DNA of 64,000 nucleotides from Candidatus Kryptoniota bacterium (lineage in GTDB: Bacteria; Bacteroidota; Ignavibacteria; Kryptoniales; JAKASW01). Each line of letters begins with the position of its first letter. Position 1 is the stretch's first letter. Below, one piece after another: positions 16,374 to 25,207 of the stretch. A program made the translations under genes and the position numbers. The stretch covers positions 62,001-126,000 of the forward strand of contig DATCTN010000026.1 of NCBI GenBank assembly GCA_036567965.1. Reading direction: 5' to 3'. The notes beneath the pieces were generated by a model. The model was not told the DNA's origin. It saw only the letters and a list, made by a program, of their open reading frames with translations, and did no database searches.

Positions 16374-19313
16374 ATGTTGTCAATTAGCCACCGATTTGTG
16401 AGAATGGTCGCCGTTGCTTTCTTAGCTTTCTTTCTCGGGTCTTCGGCTTATGTCATGGGCGCCAGTTCAGGTACTATCAAGGGCAGGATTTTTGATAAGG
16501 ACTCGAAAGACGTGCTCCCCGGAGCTACGGTCCTTGTGAAAGGTACGAGCCTTGGCGCCGCGACTGATGTCAATGGTAATTACGTTATTCATAACGTCCC
16601 AACTGGCAACCAGACGCTTGCGGTCTCGTACATCGGGTATAATCCGATTACGATCGACGTCGCCGTTTCCGAGACCGAAGATACTCACCAGGATATTTAC
16701 CTTGAACCGCGGGCGATCACCGGAAAGACGGTTGTGGTCACTGCTCAGGCGCAGGGCCAGATGCAGGCCATAAACCAGCAGCTGTCTTCGAATACTATTG
16801 TGAACGTGGTGTCGGAGGCTAAGATCCAGGAACTTCCCGACTTCAACGCAGCGGAAGCGATAGGCAGGCTTCCCGGTATTTCAACGCTCAGAAGTTCAGG
16901 CGAAGCAACTCAAGTTGTCATAAGAGGAATCGCTCCGCAATACAACCTGGTTTCCATCGACAATATCACTCTTGCATCCACGCAAAAGTATAACCGAGCC
17001 GTAGACCTGACAATGATATCTCCGTACATGCTGGAGTCGATCGACGTTTACAAGGCGATAACGCCAGACATGGAGGCGAACGCAATCGGCGGCATAGTAA
17101 ACATGCAGCTCAGGGAGGCACCCTCTGGATTGCATTCCGACCTCATGTGGCAGTCAGGTTATACCCAGAAGACAAGTAAGTACAACAACTATAAGGCCGT
17201 CGGAGCAGTGAGTGATCGCTTCTTTGATGACAACTTTGGCGTATACCTTCTACTCAATGCGGAGAAGTATGATCGAAGCGCGGACAACATGAGCGCGGGG
17301 TACCGCGTTACAAGCACAAATTTTACCCCAGGTGTCAGTTCTCCTGTTCAAGTGACGGGCATGGGGCTGAACAGGCACTTCGAAACAAGAGGCCGCTATG
17401 GAGCCAATTTCATTATCGATTATAAACTGCCGAACGGTACGATCCAGTCAATTAATATGGTCAGCCGACTTAATTCAAAATACACCGACTACCAGACTAA
17501 CTACGACTATATAGGCCTCGGTATGAATTGGAATGTACAGAACGGAAACGCCAATACCGACATGGCTGTAAACGCGCTCCAGGGAAAGTATGACTTCGGG
17601 TTCATGTCGATGGATTTAAGCGCGGCGAATTCTTATTCGCGAAACAATAACCCGTTCGTACCAAACTTCACATTTTCGGAGCCGGCTGGACCTGGTAGCG
17701 GAATTCGCGGACCAATACCGCTGAACACTCCGCCTGAAGATCTGTACCAGCTCGCACAGTTCGATACCACAAAGGGCGATCTCAGTCAGCTTGGATACAA
17801 TTCGTACGATTTCAAGGAAAACGATCAGGTGTATTCGGGCAATTTCAAGATTCCGTTGACCTTCGGGTCGTCGGTGTCAGGCTGGTTGAAGGTAGGCGGA
17901 AAATACAAATACAACTATCGTATCAATAATGAGAATGCGCCGTACGCCCAATTAAGGTACCAGGGGAATGACCTCGTGCCGCATTTGAGACAGCAATTCC
18001 CTCAGCTTCCGTACGACCAGAACCAGCAAGGGTTCTTCATGTATGGTTTTACAAATTACGACAATTCTCTTGTCACAAATTTCCTGAGTGACAAGTTCGG
18101 AGATATGCTCTGGGTGCCTGGAACGGGCCTCCTGGATGAGATGACTACTTATGTAAGGAACAATTATTCCAACGCTATCAACTGGCACGACGGCGACTAT
18201 GAAGACAAGATCAATGATTACACCAATTATGAAAGGTACTACGCAGGGTACGGAATGGCAGAGTTGGATATGTGGCAGGCATTGTCGATAGTGGGCGGTG
18301 CGCGATATGAAGCCGACAAAATGCAATTCACTGCTTACCATGTCAAACAGCTCCAACACTCAGCCGACGTGATTGCGGTGCCTGTTACTGCGTATCCGAA
18401 GAACTTCTATTGGCTGCCGATGGTCCAGGCAAAATTCAATGTCACTGAATCAATCGACATGAGGTACGCTTTTACGAAAACTCTCGCCCGTCCGGATTTC
18501 ACCGAGCTTTCACCCTACTTGAATATGGATCTGAACAGTGACTATCCGAGCATGGGCAATCCTGGCCTCAGGCCCGCAACATCTTTGAACCACGACCTCA
18601 TGATCACTCTCCACAGTGGTGAGTTAGGACTGTTGTCTGTCGGAGCATTCTATAAAACAATTTCCGATTTCTCATACGGAATCCAATACCCACTGTATCC
18701 CTATTCAACCGCGCCCGGTTACGACACGCTCGCCCAAGTTCCGGGCGCTGCACAGGGGACTCCCGTCACGACCTTCTACAACAACCCCTATAAGGCGTTT
18801 ATCAAAGGCGTCGAGGCGGATTTCGAAACGAGATTGTGGTACTTGCCTGATCCGTTCAGCGGGATCGTGTTGTCCGTGAATTACACTCACCTGCAATCAA
18901 ATACTTTCTATCCGCTCCCACTCATAAAGAATCGAAGGGTGGGAAAGATCCTGCAACAGATAATCGTCGATTCGTCCCGCGCAGGCCGTTTGATAGATCA
19001 GCCGGATGATATTCTGAATGCGGCGATCGGCTACGATTACAAAGGCTTTTCGGGAAGATTATCATTCCTATTTCAGGGAGCTATGGTAAATGGAATCGGT
19101 ACGGTACCCGAACAGGACAGTTACACGAATAACTATTTCAGGATGGACGCCTCAGTCAGACAAAAGCTCCCGTTGGAAGGGTTGCAGATTTATCTCGATG
19201 TTAACAACATAAACTCGAGAGCCGACATTTCGACACAGCAGACAACAGGAGGATTTACATCCGAACAGTACTACGGGCTCACGGCGGATGTCGGAATCCG
19301 ATATACCTTGTGA
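16374..19313 (+). CDS. TonB-dependent receptor with carboxypeptidase-regulatory-like N-terminal domain
   Basis: The 979-residue outer-membrane transporter has a signal peptide (about residues 1-29). A CarboxypepD_reg-like beta-sandwich follows (about 34-115: GTIKGRIFDKDSKDVLPGATVLVKGT). The plug contains LPDFNAAEAIGRLPGIS and VVIRGIAPQYNLVSIDNI (about 125-245), and the rest is a long barrel with TLARPDFTELSPY. The plug pattern is that of the subfamily of CirA-like, Xanthomonas/Caulobacter-type receptors (TIGR01782-like), often used for oligosaccharide uptake driven by TonB/ExbBD. No SusD-type lipoprotein follows, so this is not a classic SusCD pair. The position between GH9, GH13 and GH74 genes suggests glucan or xyloglucan oligosaccharides, but the substrate is inference. 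AGGAG lies 6 bases before the ATG. Confidence 0.9.
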   Translation: MLSISHRFVRMVAVAFLAFFLGSSAYVMGASSGTIKGRIFDKDSKDVLPGATVLVKGTSLGAATDVNGNYVIHNVPTGNQTLAVSYIGYNPITIDVAVSETEDTHQDIYLEPRAITGKTVVVTAQAQGQMQAINQQLSSNTIVNVVSEAKIQELPDFNAAEAIGRLPGISTLRSSGEATQVVIRGIAPQYNLVSIDNITLASTQKYNRAVDLTMISPYMLESIDVYKAITPDMEANAIGGIVNMQLREAPSGLHSDLMWQSGYTQKTSKYNNYKAVGAVSDRFFDDNFGVYLLLNAEKYDRSADNMSAGYRVTSTNFTPGVSSPVQVTGMGLNRHFETRGRYGANFIIDYKLPNGTIQSINMVSRLNSKYTDYQTNYDYIGLGMNWNVQNGNANTDMAVNALQGKYDFGFMSMDLSAANSYSRNNNPFVPNFTFSEPAGPGSGIRGPIPLNTPPEDLYQLAQFDTTKGDLSQLGYNSYDFKENDQVYSGNFKIPLTFGSSVSGWLKVGGKYKYNYRINNENAPYAQLRYQGNDLVPHLRQQFPQLPYDQNQQGFFMYGFTNYDNSLVTNFLSDKFGDMLWVPGTGLLDEMTTYVRNNYSNAINWHDGDYEDKINDYTNYERYYAGYGMAELDMWQALSIVGGARYEADKMQFTAYHVKQLQHSADVIAVPVTAYPKNFYWLPMVQAKFNVTESIDMRYAFTKTLARPDFTELSPYLNMDLNSDYPSMGNPGLRPATSLNHDLMITLHSGELGLLSVGAFYKTISDFSYGIQYPLYPYSTAPGYDTLAQVPGAAQGTPVTTFYNNPYKAFIKGVEADFETRLWYLPDPFSGIVLSVNYTHLQSNTFYPLPLIKNRRVGKILQQIIVDSSRAGRLIDQPDDILNAAIGYDYKGFSGRLSFLFQGAMVNGIGTVPEQDSYTNNYFRMDASVRQKLPLEGLQIYLDVNNINSRADISTQQTTGGFTSEQYYGLTADVGIRYTL

Positions 19314-19384
19314 TATCCAAATTGAACCTATCGGGCGATTTCTATTATCAGATGAATTAAGAATCAACCAGAAGGAGAATCAAA

Positions 19385-21124
19385 ATGAAAAGATCATTGC
19401 TTACAATTCTTTTCATGCTTGTGACGGTTCCGGCTGCACTATACGCCGCGGCGCCGGACACCGTTTGGGTTCCTAATGATTACAACCAGGGAACCATCAA
19501 CGACGTAATCAATGCTGTTCAAAACGACACGCTGAGCAACGGCGTTCCGAAGGATACCACTGCCGTTTTCATGTTGTACAGGGGGGGATATTATGTCTTG
19601 AATGGAACTCTTACTCTCAAACGTGGAACGCATTACGCAATTGAAGGAGAACCTGCGCCTTCAAGCGGGCTCGATTCCGGAATGGCTATCATAATTCCAG
19701 GTCTGGTCAGCGGAGGATATTATAATTACATTATCGACTGCTTCGGTGACCTTTCAGCAAAGAACGTGTGGTTCATTTACGGATACACGTCCAGTGGAAC
19801 TCAGGATTGGATGACATTGCAATTCGAACAGAACGACAATGCTCAGGCCGTCGGCGATTTCGACAATTGCATTTTTGATTACGTTCGAGCGATGGCGGTA
19901 ACTTCCAATCGTTCCGGATTCGTGGGAAAGTTCAACAGGACTACTTTCAGAAACTGCATAGATCCCTCACAATGGTGGGCAGGAAGAATGTTTGCGACCG
20001 TCTCGCAGACGATTACCACAGACTCAATCGGAGCGGAGAATTGCACTTTTGAAAATATGGGTTTCGCGTTCCAGACAGATTACATCCCGCCAGTGCGCAC
20101 CTGGTTCAACCACAACACTTTCCTTAACATTGTCAAGTTTCCTTTCAAGTTCTACTACATGACGCATCTCGTGTGCACTAACAACGTATTCGTGAATTGC
20201 CACTTCTCCGGAGAACGGTACAATGACAGGATAGAACAGGATCCTGACAACCTCCTTTACGGCGCAGTGCTCGATGTCGATACGATGGACACTCGGGACG
20301 GACTCGCCGGAACACTTTACAACGGGGTGCCGGAAAACCAGCGGGTTGTGATCTTCTACAACAACAGCAATTACACCGACCCGGCCTTCCAAACATTTTA
20401 CACAACATACGATGATACCGTATCCGCTTTGCGCGGTCAGATACTCGCCGAGCCGATGATGAATGCCCGGACTCTGGACATGTTTACCTGGCACCCATTT
20501 ATGAAGATGGCGAATGTGTACGATGCTACGGATCCCAGCTTCGTTACTCCGGCGACCAACATGGATAGCATCATGGCATTTCTGTTCCAGAAGTACGTAC
20601 CATCGGCACAGGGTGGAGGTGGAAACATTATGTGGGGCTACCAGACCGATTCCACACTCCTGGGAATCTGGCCGACGCACGAGAACCTGGCCTACACAAA
20701 TTCCACGCTGCTGACCGCGGGCATGGGCGGTTTCCCACTCGGTGATCTCTTTCACTGGTTCCCGACTCAGTACACTTCATGGGCAGCGCAACAGTCGGCA
20801 GAAGACTCTCATATCTATCAAATTGCCACTGGCGTGAAGACACTCCCGGGAAGTGCTCCAGCAAAATTTGCACTTGACCAGAACTATCCGAATCCGTTCA
20901 ACCCGTCGACAATAATCAACTACACTGTGCCTCAGAGGGAAACTGTCACGTTGAAGGTGTTCAACGTACTCGGTCAGGAAGTCGCGACTGTATTCAACGG
21001 CATACAGAATCCCGGAAATTACCAGGCGACCTTCAATGGAAGTAAGTTCGCCAGCGGTGTCTACTTCTATCGCCTGCAGGCGGGATCAACATCTCTTACA
21101 AAGAAAATGATTCTGACAAAATGA
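19385..21124 (+). CDS. T9SS-secreted right-handed beta-helix-like protein of unknown function
   Basis: The 579-residue protein has a signal peptide (MKRSLLTILFMLVTVPAALYAA). Its body has repeated short strands of the type CIFDYVRAMAVTSNRSG, CTFENMGFAFQTD, NHNTFLNIVKFPFKF and CTNNVFVNCHFSG, suggesting a right-handed parallel beta-helix as in pectate lyases. I see no lyase or hydrolase catalytic signature that I can name. It ends in a T9SS sorting domain ([12 protein letters not shown], ending KKMILTK). The gene follows the TonB receptor by 71 bases with a strong AAGGAG and is followed by a clear terminator, so the two probably form one transcript. A surface glycan-binding role in place of SusD is an untested idea. 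Confidence 0.75.
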   Translation: MKRSLLTILFMLVTVPAALYAAAPDTVWVPNDYNQGTINDVINAVQNDTLSNGVPKDTTAVFMLYRGGYYVLNGTLTLKRGTHYAIEGEPAPSSGLDSGMAIIIPGLVSGGYYNYIIDCFGDLSAKNVWFIYGYTSSGTQDWMTLQFEQNDNAQAVGDFDNCIFDYVRAMAVTSNRSGFVGKFNRTTFRNCIDPSQWWAGRMFATVSQTITTDSIGAENCTFENMGFAFQTDYIPPVRTWFNHNTFLNIVKFPFKFYYMTHLVCTNNVFVNCHFSGERYNDRIEQDPDNLLYGAVLDVDTMDTRDGLAGTLYNGVPENQRVVIFYNNSNYTDPAFQTFYTTYDDTVSALRGQILAEPMMNARTLDMFTWHPFMKMANVYDATDPSFVTPATNMDSIMAFLFQKYVPSAQGGGGNIMWGYQTDSTLLGIWPTHENLAYTNSTLLTAGMGGFPLGDLFHWFPTQYTSWAAQQSAEDSHIYQIATGVKTLPGSAPAKFALDQNYPNPFNPSTIINYTVPQRETVTLKVFNVLGQEVATVFNGIQNPGNYQATFNGSKFASGVYFYRLQAGSTSLTKKMILTK

Positions 21125-21184
21125 CGATAGCTTACTCAGGACCGGGTATGAGTGTGTAGAAATTTGTCGCGATCCCGGAACTTG

Positions 21185-21219
21185 GGCTGGGAGATGAAGC
21201 ATCTCTCAGCCTTTTTTTT
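21185..21219 (+). terminator. Rho-independent terminator
   Basis: GGCTGGGAGATG pairs with CATCTCTCAGCC (12 bp, one G-U pair) around a 3-base loop and is followed directly by eight T. It ends the TonB receptor/T9SS transcript. Confidence 0.9.
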
Positions 21220-21411
21220 GACGGGTGCAGCCTGAAGCCGTTGCAAAAGGACTGCCTCATGCGAATCGGGTACAATTCGCGAAATAGATCTGAGTTGGCC
21301 AATACTAACGAGATTCTCTTCCGTCGCAGACGGAGCACGTTGAACATATAACACCTTGGGCTCTGACGGACTGATTGTTGGAGCCTTTCTTTCTATGGAC
21401 GGTAATGAACA

Positions 21412-23040
21412 ATGAAAAAATCATTCTTCCTGGTATTCTGCATTTTGATACTGTGCTCCATTGCGGGAGCTCGTATCGTTGTCACCGGTAGGGTGACGGA
21501 CTCCGATGGAAAGCCGTTGCTCCGAGCAGATGTTACACTCACCAAACCTCCTGACCTTATCCCGTTTGCGAGCATTGAAACCGCAAAGGACGGCACGTTT
21601 CAAATTGATATCGACTCATCTGGCATATGGATACTCCGGGCCTCCGGTGTACTTCACAATAATGTCCAGGTTGCGCTGTATATCAAAGATCAAAAGAGTG
21701 TAGACTTGAGAATCGGACTGGGTGCATATCCATATCTTAGCGACTTCGGCCAGGCAAGGGTGATCGGCGACTTCAATAATTGGTCGATACTGTCGGCTGT
21801 TCCAATGAGGCCGCAACCCGACGGGACGTATCAAGCGGTAGTGGCGTCGAAATCAGATTCAGTTGCATATCGCCTGAGAAATGTCCGCAAAGGGGAAAAT
21901 GTTGAGGGGACTCTTGCCCGCAAATATGACTGCACTCCTGCCGGCGTATACAGTTCAGTGACAGCCACACGCGACGGGAAGGCAACGATAGTCTTTGACC
22001 CCGGAATGCTCCCGCGCTCTTCGACACCTTCATGGATCAAGTCATCGGACGAATTTGTGTCGAAGTTCGCGCAGAATTACCTCGAACTGCTAAGGACGCG
22101 TGAGAACTACGTTTCCACTTTCAGTGGCTACATGATTTCGCGCGGGAAACAAAAAGAACTTAAGTTTGACTGGTCCGATATCTTTGCATCTCTGGAGAAA
22201 AGAATTCACGAGGAAGAGAATCCATCTCTAAGAGAGGAACTCTGCTTGGAATTTATTGACTTTGCGCTGATAAGCAACAAGTTCGACGACTCGTTATATG
22301 CGGCCGCGTTGCATGAAATCTCACCAGCTTCCAGGGTATGGGTTCTCATTCCGCACGATCTCTTCTCGACGCTCGTCCACAGCGGCTTGAGCGCGGACGA
22401 GCAATCCAGGTATGTGGAGCAGATTCTCGCATCAAATCCCGAGATTCGAGTGAAGTCATCTCTTGCCTTAGATGAATTCATGGCTCGCCGGCTTGGTGGA
22501 GAAGCGAAGCGAGCTGCAAGTTTCTATGATCTCATGATGAAGAATTATGCCGGCACTCCCGAGCAAGTGAGGGTGCACGAGGCATTTCCCCATGAATATG
22601 ACATGATGGTAGGAAAGCAGCTTCCGGAATTTTTGCTGAGATCCATGGATGATACCTCTAAGATTGCGAACAATAAAATGCTGTCCGGCAAGTATTTCCT
22701 TATGGATTTTTGGTCCGCAGCCTCTCCGGTATGTGTGGGGGAAAGGAAGTATCTCGAGACAATCTACCGGAATTACAAGGAAAGGAATTTTCAGATTTTG
22801 AGTATGTCGCTGGATAGTTCGCGTCAGGAAGTTATGAGGTTTCGCCGCGGCAAGTGGAAAATGCCATGGTTCAATGCTTATGTCGGGAATAGCATGCAAA
22901 ACATAATCTTGAAGACTTTTCAGGTCATCGTAATACCGAAGTTGATCCTGGTTGATCCGAAAGGGACGATCATCGCTATAAGTGACGATCCCAAGGCTAA
23001 TGGTTTGGACTCGTTGCTCAGCCGCCTCCTGGTGAAGTAG
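21412..23040 (+). CDS. Secreted carboxypeptidase-regulatory-like/thioredoxin-fold protein with altered active site
   Basis: The 542-residue protein has a signal peptide (MKKSFFLVFCILILCSIAGA). A carboxypeptidase-regulatory-like beta-sandwich follows (VTGRVTDSDGKPLLRADVTL, about 24-105), then a short E-set-like stretch with GDFNNW (about 120-165), resembling AMPK/CBM48-type glycan-binding folds. An alpha-helical middle precedes a TlpA/AhpC-type thioredoxin domain (about 405-542). In that domain the expected CxxC is SPVC (Ser438, Cys441), so normal disulfide exchange is not possible; the cis-Pro region (VIPKLILVDPKG) is kept. Related Bacteroidota proteins belong to the TlpA-like family, of mostly unknown function. 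It is a single gene with a terminator upstream and the GH13 gene 144 bases downstream. Confidence 0.7.
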   Translation: MKKSFFLVFCILILCSIAGARIVVTGRVTDSDGKPLLRADVTLTKPPDLIPFASIETAKDGTFQIDIDSSGIWILRASGVLHNNVQVALYIKDQKSVDLRIGLGAYPYLSDFGQARVIGDFNNWSILSAVPMRPQPDGTYQAVVASKSDSVAYRLRNVRKGENVEGTLARKYDCTPAGVYSSVTATRDGKATIVFDPGMLPRSSTPSWIKSSDEFVSKFAQNYLELLRTRENYVSTFSGYMISRGKQKELKFDWSDIFASLEKRIHEEENPSLREELCLEFIDFALISNKFDDSLYAAALHEISPASRVWVLIPHDLFSTLVHSGLSADEQSRYVEQILASNPEIRVKSSLALDEFMARRLGGEAKRAASFYDLMMKNYAGTPEQVRVHEAFPHEYDMMVGKQLPEFLLRSMDDTSKIANNKMLSGKYFLMDFWSAASPVCVGERKYLETIYRNYKERNFQILSMSLDSSRQEVMRFRRGKWKMPWFNAYVGNSMQNIILKTFQVIVIPKLILVDPKGTIIAISDDPKANGLDSLLSRLLVK

Positions 23041-23184
23041 GTCTTGCGAACTGAATCGGTGATCCGATCCCAAAGATCTTGGCACGAATGAAAGGCTGCA
23101 CCGATTCCCTTCATCGGGGTCTCGCCAGCCAGAAATTCGGTTCGCCATTCGATGACTCCGATCAAGCTATAAGGAGAATCAAGA

Positions 23185-25029
23185 ATGAAGAGTGATTTAA
23201 GCAGACGTTCATTCATCTCACGCGTGGCTGCAGCCGCTGCCGGACTTGGACTACTCAAATCTAATTCTGAAGCAGGTAAGATTCGGAGCCTTTTCGGTCC
23301 CGGTGAAAGAGCCGAACCACTTTCCACGGTTGACCGAAAGGAATTTGTGAACGGAGAAATTACAGGGAAGTGCGCTGTCCCCCCTAATTGTCCTGAATGG
23401 GCGCACAACGCGGTATTTTACCAGATCTATCCGCAAAGTTTCTACGATTCAAACGGAGACGGCATTGGTGATCTCAACGGAATTATCGACAAGCTCGATT
23501 ACGTAAAAAGTCTCGGCGTAGACGCAATCTGGATCAATCCGTTCTTCGACTCGCCTTTCGGCGACGGAGGTTACGACATTTCTGATTATTACAAAGTCGC
23601 ACCACGGTACGGAACGAACGACGATGCGAAAAGATTATTTGAAGAAGCACACAAGCGCGGGCTGAGAATCCTTTTTGATTTTGTGGCAAGCTATACATCT
23701 ATAGAGCATCCGTGGTTCAAAGCGTCCGCGCAGCAGGAGAAGAATGAGTACTCGAACTGGTATATCTGGACAGACAATGTCTGGTTGAATCCGCCGAAGG
23801 AGTACCAGGGATCATTCATAAAGGGGTACGGCAGGAGGAACGGACAATATTTGCTCAATTTCTATTACTCCGAGCCGGCGCTTAATTACGGTTTCGCCTC
23901 GCCCGATGCGGAACAGAAGTGGGAGCTGCCTATAGATCACCCGGACGTTCTCGCGGTGAGAGAGGAGATGAAAAGAGTCTTCCGCTACTGGATGGAAATG
24001 GGTGCAGACGGTTTTCGAGCTGACATGGCAGGCGCGCTCGTCAAGACCGCGAACGTCGAGGGCAACGAACAATTCTTCAAGACTCATGAAGATGGCACGA
24101 AAAACTTCTGGCGTGAAGTCAGAGAAATCCTAAACAAGGATTTTCCCGACGCGTTTATCGTCTCCGAATGGTCATATCCGGCCGCGGCGCTCGATGGATG
24201 TTTTCACGCCGATTTCTTTCATTGGTTCCAGGGATATAACGATCTATTTCAGAAAGAAGACTGGAGAATTCTCAACGGCTACTCGGAAGGCCACAGTTAC
24301 TTCGACAATGAAGGGAAAGGCGATATCGCATTCTTCCTGAATAGATTCATGGAGCAGTATGACCGCACTAAGGGTAAAGGATACATTTCTCTTCCGCTCG
24401 GGAACCACGACAACGCGCGTCTCGGTAATCGCCGGACCGACGATGACCTGGAGATAATATATGCTTTCGGATTGACGATGCCGGGTGTAACATTTATCTA
24501 TTATGGGAACGAGATCGGCATGCGTCAAATGCCGGAGGACTGGCCACAGGTCGAGGGCGCATACCGTCCGCGAAACGGAGCGAGGACTCCAATGCAGTGG
24601 TCGACCGGAAAGAATCTCGGCTTCTCCACCGCATCCGCAGAAAAGCTCTACTTGCCCGTGGATCCCGCGAATGATGCTCCGACTGTTGAAGACTCGGAAA
24701 AGAATCGCGACTCTCTTCTACAGAGGACGCGCAAACTTATTACGTTGAAACATTCCGAACCGGCACTCTCCGCTTACGCGGAGTTCGTTCCGCTTTTCGC
24801 GAAGGAAAACACTTATCCTTTCATATACGCCCGATCAAAAGACAAAGACGTAATAATTGTAATCTTGAATCCGTCTGCGAGCGAATCGGCTGCCGATTTT
24901 GAATTGAACGTAACATACTCCACCATGAGCTTGTTCGCTGGAAAGGAAGTCAGGATAACAAAAGTCGACCGCAAGCACTCAGTAATCGTGCCCGGACGAA
25001 CTTACGCGATCTACAAACTGAATGTTTAA
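23185..25029 (+). CDS. Tat-exported GH13 alpha-amylase-family enzyme
   Basis: The 614-residue protein starts with a twin-arginine signal (LSRRSFISRVAAAAAGLGLL), so it is exported folded. The GH13 barrel has FYQIYPQSFYDSNGDGIGDL, with N, D and G spacing as in oligo-1,6-glucosidase and trehalose-synthase-like members. Catalytic residues are present: nucleophile D280 (GFRADM), acid/base E328 (VSEWS) and D409 (NHDNAR). Region I is unusual: D165 is kept (DFVASYT), but the normal Asn-His that follows is Ser169-Tyr170. That His usually contacts the -1 sugar, so specificity or activity may differ. It should act on alpha-glucans or alpha-glucosides in the periplasm. AAGGAG precedes the ATG. Confidence 0.85.
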   Translation: MKSDLSRRSFISRVAAAAAGLGLLKSNSEAGKIRSLFGPGERAEPLSTVDRKEFVNGEITGKCAVPPNCPEWAHNAVFYQIYPQSFYDSNGDGIGDLNGIIDKLDYVKSLGVDAIWINPFFDSPFGDGGYDISDYYKVAPRYGTNDDAKRLFEEAHKRGLRILFDFVASYTSIEHPWFKASAQQEKNEYSNWYIWTDNVWLNPPKEYQGSFIKGYGRRNGQYLLNFYYSEPALNYGFASPDAEQKWELPIDHPDVLAVREEMKRVFRYWMEMGADGFRADMAGALVKTANVEGNEQFFKTHEDGTKNFWREVREILNKDFPDAFIVSEWSYPAAALDGCFHADFFHWFQGYNDLFQKEDWRILNGYSEGHSYFDNEGKGDIAFFLNRFMEQYDRTKGKGYISLPLGNHDNARLGNRRTDDDLEIIYAFGLTMPGVTFIYYGNEIGMRQMPEDWPQVEGAYRPRNGARTPMQWSTGKNLGFSTASAEKLYLPVDPANDAPTVEDSEKNRDSLLQRTRKLITLKHSEPALSAYAEFVPLFAKENTYPFIYARSKDKDVIIVILNPSASESAADFELNVTYSTMSLFAGKEVRITKVDRKHSVIVPGRTYAIYKLNV

Positions 25030-25166
25030 AGGGGAATCAGGTCTGTCGTGAACACGACATACGCCGATGCTCCCGAGATTTCGTTACGACGATTACTCCG
25101 TTCAAATTCGGACTGGGAAACAATCGTCGTTTTCCAATTTTGAAAAGTAATGACGGACATGATCAT

Positions 25167-25172
25167 TATAAT
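25167..25172 (+). promoter_or_regulatory. Possible -10 element for the GH74 gene
   Basis: There is a perfect TATAAT 35 bases before the GH74 start. TTGAAA lies 21 bases upstream of it, too far for a normal -35, so only the -10 is supported. Confidence 0.35.
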
Positions 25173-25207
25173 TACATTGAAAGTAAACCGGAGGCTTAGT
25201 ACAGTAT

